A stretch of 64,000 bases of DNA, taken from assembly GCA_033763975.1 (NCBI GenBank), contig JANRJM010000001.1, forward strand, positions 124,001 to 188,000, read 5' to 3'. Below are positions 1-9,585 of the stretch, piece after piece. The position numbers and the translations under genes were made by a program. The DNA comes from Planctomycetota bacterium. Its GTDB lineage: Bacteria; Planctomycetota; Phycisphaerae; Phycisphaerales; UBA1924. Under the pieces are notes generated by a model. It was not told where the DNA came from. It saw only the letters and a list, made by a program, of their open reading frames with translations, and ran no database searches. Within the stretch, counting starts at the first letter, position 1. Each line of letters starts with the position of its first letter.

Positions 1-28
1 AGCACACGCAGGCGGAGTGACCCCGCGG

Positions 29-1600
29 ATGGACTACGACGTGATCATCATCGGCTCGGGCGCGGGCGGCGGCACGCTCGCCCACGCGCTCGCGCCATCG
101 GGCCTGCGGGTCCTCATCCTCGAGCGCGGCGACGTGCTCCCGCGCGAGCGCGAGAACTGGGACGAGAAGGCCGTCTTCGCCGACAAGCGCTACCTCGCCA
201 AGGAAACCTGGTACGACCGCGACGACCAGCCATTCAGCCCGTACACGCACTACTGGGTCGGCGGCAACACCAAGGTCTACGGCGCCGCACTGCTCCGCAT
301 GCGCGTGCACGACTTCGGCGAGGTCCGGCACTACGGCGGCATCTCGCCCGCCTGGCCCATCTCCTACGACGACCTCGAGCCGTATTACACCCGCGCCGAG
401 CGGCTGTACAGCGTGCACGGCGACCGCGGATCCGATCCGCACGAGCCACCCGCCTCCGCCCCGTTCCCGTTCCCGTTCATCGAGCCCGAGCCCCGCATCA
501 AGGCGCTGTTCGACGACCTGCGGTCGCAGGGCTACCGCCCCTTCCCCATCCCGCTGGGCGTCCGCCTTGATCGCGCTAGCCCGACGGCGGCGCCGTACCG
601 CTTCAGCGCGTTCGACGGCTACCCGGACCTTACCGAAGTGAAGGCCGACGCGCACGTCTGCTGCGTGCAGCCCGCGCTTGCCCGAGAGAACGTCTCCCTC
701 GTCACCCGCGCGTACGTCGAACGCCTCGTGACCGACCCCCGCGGCGGGACGGTCACCGAAGTCGTCGCGCGCCGCGACGGCGAGCGGCTCGTCTTCCGCG
801 GGAGCGTCGTCGTGCTCGCCTGCGGCGCCATCAACTCCGCCGCGCTCCTGCTCCGCTCCGCGAGCGATCGGCACCCGCACGGCCTGGCGAACGGGTCCGA
901 CCAGGTCGGACGCAACTACATGTGCCACCAGAACGGCTGCTTCCTCGCCGTCACGCAGGAGCGCAACCCCTCGCAGTTCCAGAAGCACTTCGGCATGACC
1001 GACTTCTACTGCGGCGCGCCCGATTCGCCCCTCCCGCTCGGCACCATCCAGCTCATGGGCAAGCCCGATCGCGGGACGATCGACTGGCTGCGGGGCGGGG
1101 ACTTGCCGGGCGTCTCGATCGACGACATCGCCTCCCGCACGATCGACTTCTTCCTCACCGCCGAGGACCTTCCCGACCCGAACAACCGCATCACCATCCG
1201 GCCCGATGGCGCCATCAAGGTCTCGTACCGCGTCAACAACGCCGAGGCCTACGAACGCCTCGCCACCAAGTTGGGCGAGGCGCTCTCCCGCGCCGAGATG
1301 TCGCGGGGGCGGCGTCGACCGGAATACCTCGCGGCACGCCTCGGCGTCGGCGGCGTCAGCCACCAGAACGGCACGCTGCGCTTCGGCACCGACCCGGCGA
1401 CCAGCGTGCTCGACGTCAACTGCAAGGCGCACGAACTCGACAACCTCTACGCCGTTGATGGGTCGTTCTTCCCGTCCAGCAGCGCCGTCAATCCCTCGCT
1501 CACGATCATGGCGAACGCGCTGCGGGTCGCCGAGCACCTGCTCGGGCGCCTGGGCGTTGCCGGCGCCGCCGCCCGGCGCGCCGAGGAGACCCTGGTATGA
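29..1600 (+). CDS. GMC-family FAD-dependent dehydrogenase
   Basis: A 523-residue glucose-methanol-choline oxidoreductase, expected to oxidise a sugar or alcohol with FAD. The N-terminal Rossmann motif GSGAGG (residues 9-14) binds the ADP part of FAD. The C-terminal segment carries SHQNGT, where the His is the usual catalytic base, and NPSLTIMANA with the partner Asn. I chose ATG 29 over GTG 17 because GGAG at 14-17 sits at normal distance from it. A TGA at 18-20 may end an unseen upstream gene. No signal peptide is visible; relatives often travel with a small Tat-exported subunit (gluconate 2-dehydrogenase subunit 3 type) that could lie upstream of the window. The next gene overlaps by ATGA. 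Substrate cannot be read from the sequence. Confidence 0.88.
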   Translation: MDYDVIIIGSGAGGGTLAHALAPSGLRVLILERGDVLPRERENWDEKAVFADKRYLAKETWYDRDDQPFSPYTHYWVGGNTKVYGAALLRMRVHDFGEVRHYGGISPAWPISYDDLEPYYTRAERLYSVHGDRGSDPHEPPASAPFPFPFIEPEPRIKALFDDLRSQGYRPFPIPLGVRLDRASPTAAPYRFSAFDGYPDLTEVKADAHVCCVQPALARENVSLVTRAYVERLVTDPRGGTVTEVVARRDGERLVFRGSVVVLACGAINSAALLLRSASDRHPHGLANGSDQVGRNYMCHQNGCFLAVTQERNPSQFQKHFGMTDFYCGAPDSPLPLGTIQLMGKPDRGTIDWLRGGDLPGVSIDDIASRTIDFFLTAEDLPDPNNRITIRPDGAIKVSYRVNNAEAYERLATKLGEALSRAEMSRGRRRPEYLAARLGVGGVSHQNGTLRFGTDPATSVLDVNCKAHELDNLYAVDGSFFPSSSAVNPSLTIMANALRVAEHLLGRLGVAGAAARRAEETLV

Positions 1601-2682
1601 GATCCCACTCGCTCGCGCGGCTGCTCGTCGCGCGCTTCGCTGTCGCCGTCGTCGCCGGCCTCGCGCCCGCCGCCCTCGCACAGCCCGCCGGCGCGCCGCC
1701 CACGAGCCACGCATCCGCCGCGCCCCACGCGCCAGTCACGGCGGTGGAGTCCATCGGCATCACCGTCGGCGACCTCGATCGCGCGGTCGACTTCTACACG
1801 CGGGTGCTGGGGTTCGAGAAGGCGTCGGAGCACGAGTTCGCGGGCGAGGCCATCGAGCACCTGACGGGCGTCTTCCCCGCGCGCGTCCGCACCGCTCGCC
1901 TGCGCCTGGGGCAGGAGTCGATCGAACTCACCGACTACCTCGCGCCCGAGGGGCGCCCGATCCCCGATGACTCGCGCAGCAACGACCGCTGGTTCCAGCA
2001 CATCGCGATCGTCGTGTCCGACATGCCGCGCGCGTACGCGCACCTCCGCGCCCACGCGGTGCGACACGCGTCGAGCGGCCCGCAGACGCTGCCGGACTGG
2101 AACCCCAACGCCGGCGGGATCTCGGCCTTCTACTTCAAGGACCCCGAAGGGCACGTGCTCGAGGTGATCCACTTCCCGCCCGGCAAGGGCGACCCGCGCT
2201 GGGCCGCCCGCGCCGCCGAGAGCCCAACGAGCCTCTTCCTGGGCATCGATCACACCGCGATTGTCGTCGAAGATACCGAGCGATCGCTGGCGTTCTATCG
2301 CGACGCGCTGGGGATGCGGGTCGCCGGCGGGAGCGAGAACTACGGCCCGGAGCAGGAGCGCCTCAACGCCGTCTTCGGCGCGCGCCTGCGCATCACCACC
2401 CTGCGTGCGCCCCAGGGCCCGGGCGTGGAACTGCTGGAGTACCTCGCGCCGACCGACGGCCGTGAGTACCCGGGCGACGCACGCCTGAACGACCTGCTGA
2501 CCTGGACGACCAACGTCACCTGTCCGGACACGCACGCCCTGTCCTCGCACCTGCGAGGCGGCGCCCGGTGGATCTCTCCCGGGCCCGTGTCGGGCCTGCC
2601 CCACGAGATGAAGCTCGACGCGGCTGCGCACGCCCGCGACCCGGACGGGCACGCCCTGCGATTCGCCGCTCCCGCCAAGTAA
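1597..2682 (+). CDS. Exported protein with two VOC (glyoxalase-like) domains
   Basis: A 361-residue protein with a signal peptide (hydrophobic stretch ending ALA|QPA near residue 28) and two vicinal-oxygen-chelate domains. The first opens with SIGITVGDLDRAVDFYTRVLGF (about 50-190), the second with DHTAIVVEDTERSLAFYRDALG (about 215-355). Each ends in a metal-ligand-like strand (DPEGHVLEV, DPDGHALRF), so both may hold a divalent metal. VOC enzymes include glyoxalases, epimerases, isomerases and ring-cleaving dioxygenases; the activity is not decidable here. It overlaps the preceding dehydrogenase gene by 4 nt, so it is probably co-translated, and periplasmic processing of the dehydrogenase's substrate or product is a reasonable guess. 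Confidence 0.85.
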   Translation: MRSHSLARLLVARFAVAVVAGLAPAALAQPAGAPPTSHASAAPHAPVTAVESIGITVGDLDRAVDFYTRVLGFEKASEHEFAGEAIEHLTGVFPARVRTARLRLGQESIELTDYLAPEGRPIPDDSRSNDRWFQHIAIVVSDMPRAYAHLRAHAVRHASSGPQTLPDWNPNAGGISAFYFKDPEGHVLEVIHFPPGKGDPRWAARAAESPTSLFLGIDHTAIVVEDTERSLAFYRDALGMRVAGGSENYGPEQERLNAVFGARLRITTLRAPQGPGVELLEYLAPTDGREYPGDARLNDLLTWTTNVTCPDTHALSSHLRGGARWISPGPVSGLPHEMKLDAAAHARDPDGHALRFAAPAK

Positions 2683-2700
2683 CGCCACGAAGGAATCCGC

Positions 2701-5430
<2,730 letters not shown>

Positions 5431-5552
5431 CGCGGCGCGGGCGCCCCGCCCGGCCCGCGCGGCGTTGCCGCCACGCCCGCGCTCGGGTCGACACGATGTA
5501 ACCAACGGGCGTCCGGCGGCATCAAACACCGCGACACCAGAGGATAACACCG

Positions 5553-6080
5553 ATGAAATACCAGCATGTTGCAGCCTGTGCCGTTGTCGCCGCCGCGTCC
5601 ATCTTCGCCCGGGGCGTGGCCGCCCCGCAGCCCGGCGCGCAGGGCGCGCCCGCGCACGCCACGTCGGCCGCTTCCAAGCCCGTGCTCACGCTCGACGGCG
5701 CCCAACGCGTGCTGGCCGCCGCCGTCGCCGAGGCCCGCGCGAAGCACGCCGGCGGCGCGATCGCCGTGGTCGACGACGGCGGGCACCTGATCGTCTTCCA
5801 GCGGCTGGACGCCACGTTCCCCGCGGGCGCCGAGGTCTCGATCGGCAAGGCCCGCACCGCCGCCACCTTCCGCAAGCCCACCAAGGCCTTCGAAGACGCG
5901 CTCAACGCCGGGCGCTTCGCCCTCGCGGGCGTGCAGCAGATGACCCCGCTGCAGGGGGGCATCCCCATCGTCATCGACGGGCACGTCGTCGGCGGCATCG
6001 GCGTCAGCGGCGCGCACAGCCAGGCCGAGGACGAGCAGATCGCCATCGCGGGCGCCGCCGCGGCCTCGACCGCGCCGTAG
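5553..6080 (+). CDS. GlcG/HbpS-family exported protein
   Basis: A 175-residue protein with a signal peptide (MKYQHVAACAVVAAASIFARG) and one GlcG/HbpS domain from about residue 48. Diagnostic segments are GGAIAVVDDGGHLIVFQRLDATFPAG and the C-terminal GGIPIVIDGHVVGGIGVSGAHSQAEDEQIA. Family members include haem-binding HbpS and small proteins encoded beside glycolate, propanediol or alcohol oxidation genes; some act as redox sensors. Export suggests a periplasmic role beside the neighbouring dehydrogenase and YHS lipoprotein. AGAGGA lies just before the ATG. The 122-nt spacer from the glucosidase gene could contain its own promoter. Haem binding is family knowledge and is not shown by the sequence. 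Confidence 0.85.
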   Translation: MKYQHVAACAVVAAASIFARGVAAPQPGAQGAPAHATSAASKPVLTLDGAQRVLAAAVAEARAKHAGGAIAVVDDGGHLIVFQRLDATFPAGAEVSIGKARTAATFRKPTKAFEDALNAGRFALAGVQQMTPLQGGIPIVIDGHVVGGIGVSGAHSQAEDEQIAIAGAAAASTAP

Positions 6081-6174
6081 CGCTCCCGCGCGCCTCCGTC
6101 CGCTCGTGCCGCGTCGTGCGTCGACGCGTTGTCCGAATCATCGTGTGCCACCGAACCCGTCTCAGGAGAGTGTT

Positions 6175-7080
6175 ATGTCCGCGTCCGTGTTCCCCCGCAT
6201 CGTGCTCGTCCCGTGTCTGGCGTTGCTCGCCCTCGCTCCCGCGTGCGCGCGTCATGGCCGCTGCGTCGGCATCGACGACCCGACGCTCGCCCACCAGCGT
6301 GTGCTCGTGAACCTGGACAACGCCGGCGCCGCCATCGCCGGGCACGACCCGGTCGCGTACTTCACCGACGCCAAGCCGGTGAAGGGCGATCCGACGATCC
6401 GCTCGACGCACGCCGGGGCGCTCTACTACTTCGCCTCGCTCGAGCACAAGCGGATGTTCGACGCGAACCCCGCCAAGTACGAGCCGGAGTTCGGGGGCTA
6501 CTGCGCCTACGCCGCCTCGATCAACACGATCTCCCCCATCGACCCCAACTACTGGGAGATCGTCGACGGACGGCTCATCCTCCAGCACAACCAGCGCGCC
6601 TGGGACGCCTGGAAGAAGGACCCCGCGGGCAACCTCGTGAAGGCCGACAAGAACTGGCCCGGGCTCGTCGAGCGCAACGGCACGCCGCCCCGGGCGCTGC
6701 TCAACGTCGACCCCGCCGGCCTGGCGCTCGAGGGCTACGACCCCACCGCGTACATCCTCGACGGCAAGCCCCGCAAGGGCGACCCCGCGCTCGCGCGCTC
6801 CTTCCAGGGCGCCATGTACTACTTCGTCCACGCCGAGCACAAGAACGCCTTCGAGAAAGACCCCGCACGCTTCGTGCCGCAGTTCGGCGGGTTCTGCGGC
6901 TACGCCGCCTCGATCAACAAGGTCTCGCCCGTCAACCCCGAGATCTGGCAGATCGTCGACGGGCGCGTCGTGCTCCAGCACACCCCCGAGGCCTACCGCC
7001 TGTTCAACGAGAACGTCCGCGGCAACTACGCCAAAGCCGAGAAGAACTGGCCCGGCCTTTCCAGCCGGCGCTGCCGCTAA
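6175..7080 (+). CDS. Lipoprotein with tandem YHS domains
   Basis: A 301-residue protein with a lipoprotein signal (lipobox LAPAC, Cys near residue 24) and two copies of a YHS-type domain. Copy 1 (about 48-160) reads GHDPVAYFTDAKPVKGD...YYFASLEHKRMFDANPAKY...FGGYCAYA. Copy 2 (about 180-290) reads GYDPTAYILDGKPRKGD...YYFVHAEHKNAFEKDPARF...FGGFCGYA. Each repeat finishes with WEIVDGR or WQIVDGR and KNWPGL, so this is a clear internal duplication. Related YHS proteins are linked to metal, often copper, handling. ATG 6175 is chosen because AGGAGAG lies 4 nt upstream. An anchored periplasmic metal- or redox-related role in the cassette is inferred. Confidence 0.85.
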   Translation: MSASVFPRIVLVPCLALLALAPACARHGRCVGIDDPTLAHQRVLVNLDNAGAAIAGHDPVAYFTDAKPVKGDPTIRSTHAGALYYFASLEHKRMFDANPAKYEPEFGGYCAYAASINTISPIDPNYWEIVDGRLILQHNQRAWDAWKKDPAGNLVKADKNWPGLVERNGTPPRALLNVDPAGLALEGYDPTAYILDGKPRKGDPALARSFQGAMYYFVHAEHKNAFEKDPARFVPQFGGFCGYAASINKVSPVNPEIWQIVDGRVVLQHTPEAYRLFNENVRGNYAKAEKNWPGLSSRRCR

Positions 7081-7185
7081 GCCTCTTCCCCCCTCCGGCG
7101 CTCGCGCGCGTGGTGCGCCGAGCGCCGATTTCTCTCTCCGCGTGACTGAGTTCGACCCGCTCCCGTGCCGCCCGTGAGAACACCC

Positions 7186-8856
7186 ATGCCCCGCACCGTC
7201 ACACCCGTCCCGCCGCACGTGCTGTCCACCGTCGTCGTCCTCGCCGCCCTCGCGCCCGCCGCCGCGCAGACGCTGCAGTCCCCCGCGCTGCCGGACGCCG
7301 TGGTGGATCTCAGGACGGACGCGGGCGTCGCGATGGTGTCCGGGCAGTGGCGGTACACCGACGCGCACATCGTGGAAGTCGAGCACCGCGCCCCCGGCCC
7401 CGACAACCGCCCCGGCGACCGTGCCGTCCGCACCGACGACCTGCACCCCAAGCCCCACACGCCCGATTTCGACAGCGCCGCGTGGCAGGCCGTCTCGCCC
7501 GATTCTCTCGAAGCACGACGCACCAACGGGCGTCTCTCGTTCGGCTGGTACCGATTCGACTTCACCATGCCACGCGTGGTCGGCGCGTTCGATCCCGCCG
7601 GCGCCACCGTGGTGCTCGAGCTCGTCGTCGACGACTACGCCGAGGTCTGGGTGAACGGCGAACTCCCCACCGTGCTCGGCCAGCACGACGGCCCGACCGC
7701 CGCCGGCTGGAACACGCCGACCCGCGTGCAGATCACCCGGCGCGCCGCGCCCGGCGAGCGCGTGCGGGTCGCGATCCTCGCCGCCAACGCCCCGCTCTCT
7801 GACCCTCCGCCGAACTACGTCTGGGTGCGCTCCGCGACGCTCGATTTCTACGCGCCCGGGCGCGGCATGCGCAACACGCCCACGCCCGTCGACACGCAGA
7901 TCGTCCGCCTCGACTCCGCGATCGACCGCGTCGTCGCGCCCGGAACCCGGGCCGAGCGCCTCGCCGACGGCTTCGTCTTCACAGAAGGGCCCGTCTGGGT
8001 CCCGACCCTGCCCGCCGGCAAGTCTTACGGCGGGGGCGGTCGCGGCGGGTACCTGCTCTTCAGCGACCCCAACAAGAACGTCATCCACCGCTACGACCCC
8101 GCCGACGGCGCCGTCTCGATCTTCCGCACCAAGAGCGGGTACTCCGGCGTGGGCGGGGTCGACATCGGCGCGTACCACCAGCCCGGGTCCAACGGCCTGG
8201 CCCTCGGCCCCGACGGACGCCTCGCCATCTGCGAGCACGGAAACCGCCGCGTCTCGCGCCTGGAGCCCAACGGCGCCGTCACCGTCCTAGCCGATCGCTT
8301 CGAGGGCAAGCGCCTCAACAGCCCCAACGACCTCGTCTACCGGTCCGACGGCACCCTCTACTTCACCGACCCGCCCTTCGGCCTGCCCAAGGTCTTCAAC
8401 GATCCCGCGAAGGAACTGCCCCACAGCGGCGTGTACATGCTCCGCGAAGGCACGCTCCGCCTCGCCGCCCGTGATCTCAGCGCCCCCAACGGGCTCGCCT
8501 TCTCCCCCGACGAGAAGCACCTCTACGTCGACAACTGGGACGAGGCCCGCAAGGTCATCCTCCGCTACGACGTCGCGCCCGACGGCACGCTCTCCAACCC
8601 CGTCACGTTCGTCGACATCACCGCCGAGCCGGGCGAGATCTGCTACGACGGGCTCAAGGTCGACGCCGCCGGGCACATCTACGTTTCCGCCCCGACCGGC
8701 ATCCGCGTGCACGCCCCGAGCGGGCAGCACCTGGGCACCATCGTGCTCCCCGAACTGCCCGCCAACTTCGCCTTCGGCGACGACGACCGGCGCACGCTGT
8801 ACATCACGGCCCGCAGCGGGCTTTACCGCGTGCGCGTCCTGCACGCCGGACGCTGA
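7186..8856 (+). CDS. Exported SMP-30/gluconolactonase-like protein with N-terminal beta-sandwich
   Basis: A 556-residue protein with a signal peptide ending near AAAQT. Residues about 30-240 resemble the sugar-binding beta-sandwich of GH2-type enzymes (WYRFDFTMP, VVLELVVDDYAEVWVNGE). From about 255 an SMP-30/gluconolactonase/LRE six-blade propeller follows. All four metal-site positions look present: Glu in FTEGPVWV, Asn in NSPNDLVY, Asn in SAPNGLAFS and Asp in CYDGLKVD. Lactonases of this family open sugar lactones, which fits the upstream dehydrogenase and glucosidase. ATG 7186 is preferred to GTG 7165, though neither has a good ribosome site. It is the last plus-strand gene of the cassette and ends 3 nt from the convergent Rrf2 gene. 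Confidence 0.86.
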   Translation: MPRTVTPVPPHVLSTVVVLAALAPAAAQTLQSPALPDAVVDLRTDAGVAMVSGQWRYTDAHIVEVEHRAPGPDNRPGDRAVRTDDLHPKPHTPDFDSAAWQAVSPDSLEARRTNGRLSFGWYRFDFTMPRVVGAFDPAGATVVLELVVDDYAEVWVNGELPTVLGQHDGPTAAGWNTPTRVQITRRAAPGERVRVAILAANAPLSDPPPNYVWVRSATLDFYAPGRGMRNTPTPVDTQIVRLDSAIDRVVAPGTRAERLADGFVFTEGPVWVPTLPAGKSYGGGGRGGYLLFSDPNKNVIHRYDPADGAVSIFRTKSGYSGVGGVDIGAYHQPGSNGLALGPDGRLAICEHGNRRVSRLEPNGAVTVLADRFEGKRLNSPNDLVYRSDGTLYFTDPPFGLPKVFNDPAKELPHSGVYMLREGTLRLAARDLSAPNGLAFSPDEKHLYVDNWDEARKVILRYDVAPDGTLSNPVTFVDITAEPGEICYDGLKVDAAGHIYVSAPTGIRVHAPSGQHLGTIVLPELPANFAFGDDDRRTLYITARSGLYRVRVLHAGR

Positions 8857-8859
8857 CGC

Positions 8860-9333
8860 TCAGGTCGTCTCGTGGGCCTTTGGCGCGGTAGGCGCCGACA
8901 CGTTCACCTGCGCCACGAAGCGCCAGCGACGGCGCGCCTCGAACGCCGCGATGTCCGCGACGTTCGTCCGCTGCAGAAACTCGATCACGTCGTTGCGGCA
9001 CGACTTCCAGAACGTGTGCGCCGGGCAGGCGCGGTCGTCCGAACACACCGCCGTGCCCAGCATGCACGTCGGCCGGACCACCGGGTCGTCCAGCGCCACG
9101 CACACGTCGTACATCGAGATCTCGACCGCCGGACGCGCCAGCGTCACGCCCCCGCCCACGCCGCGCTGCGTGATCACCAACTGCTTCCGCGACAACGCGT
9201 TGATGATCTTGGCCAGGTAGGGCGCCGGGATGTCCGCCGCCTGGGCGATCTCGCGCACCAGCACGGGATTTCCGCCGGCTCCGGCGATGTGCCCCATCGC
9301 GGTCACTGCATATCCGACGGCTTGGCTCAACAT
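8860..9333 (-). CDS. Rrf2-family transcriptional regulator
   Basis: A 157-residue Rrf2-type winged-helix regulator. The N-terminal half has the family helix-turn-helix and wing (VREIAQAADIPAPYLAKIINAL, then RGVGGGVTLARP). The C-terminal half carries a Cys cluster, C-X6-C-X5-C followed by a further Cys, close to the [2Fe-2S] or [4Fe-4S] ligand pattern of IscR and NsrR. An Fe-S sensor of iron, NO or oxygen state is therefore likely. It is transcribed divergently from the cbb3 oxidase operon across a 252-bp spacer with a strong dyad, making that operon its probable target, with autoregulation possible. It converges with the SMP-30 gene with only 3 nt between stops. Confidence 0.88.
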   Translation of the reverse strand: MLSQAVGYAVTAMGHIAGAGGNPVLVREIAQAADIPAPYLAKIINALSRKQLVITQRGVGGGVTLARPAVEISMYDVCVALDDPVVRPTCMLGTAVCSDDRACPAHTFWKSCRNDVIEFLQRTNVADIAAFEARRRWRFVAQVNVSAPTAPKAHETT

Positions 9334-9379
9334 TCCAGCACTCCGGTTCGGTGATCATAGCGGAAAAAGCGACGAGAAG

Positions 9380-9414
9380 TTCCGCTGATTTCGAAAATCG
9401 AAATCCTGACGGAA
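9380..9414. promoter_or_regulatory. Nested dyad, candidate Rrf2 operator
   Basis: GATTTCG (9387-9393) and CGAAATC (9399-9405) are perfect inverted repeats around AAAAT. A second pair, TTCCG (9380-9384) and CGGAA (9410-9414), flanks them. The site lies in the AT-richest part of the spacer between the Rrf2 gene, 47 nt beyond its start, and the ccoNO promoter candidate. Rrf2 dimers bind palindromes of about this size. Direct binding is inferred from position and symmetry only. Confidence 0.55.
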
Positions 9415-9464
9415 TCCGTACATACTTGAAAATCAGTGCTTTTCCTGCCTGACGCGAGTCATTC

Positions 9465-9493
9465 TTGACTTCCGGGTCCGAGATCGCGAGAAT
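9465..9493 (+). promoter_or_regulatory. Candidate sigma-70 promoter for the cbb3 operon
   Basis: TTGACT (9465-9470, five of six consensus bases) and GAGAAT (9488-9493, four of six) are separated by 17 bp. Transcription would begin near 9500, giving a leader of about 85 nt before ccoNO. The dyad at 9380-9414 lies upstream, so a regulator bound there could activate or limit access rather than simply block the promoter. Confidence 0.4.
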
Positions 9494-9585
9494 CAGTGGA
9501 TCAAAGGAATAGCAAGTCAGATATTCGTTTGCAATCGGAACTGCGGCAGGACCGCGGCCCCTCACAAGAGGGAGAGGAGCACCGG

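Noticed and set aside
17-28. GTG 17 as start of the GMC dehydrogenase
   Set aside because: It leaves no room for a ribosome site, while ATG 29 has GGAG at good distance and places the FAD motif normally.
9415-9585. FNR/FixK-type box (TTGAT-N4-ATCAA) expected before a cbb3 operon
   Set aside because: Only half-site fragments such as TTGAAAATCAG and GGATCAA occur; no full palindrome is present.
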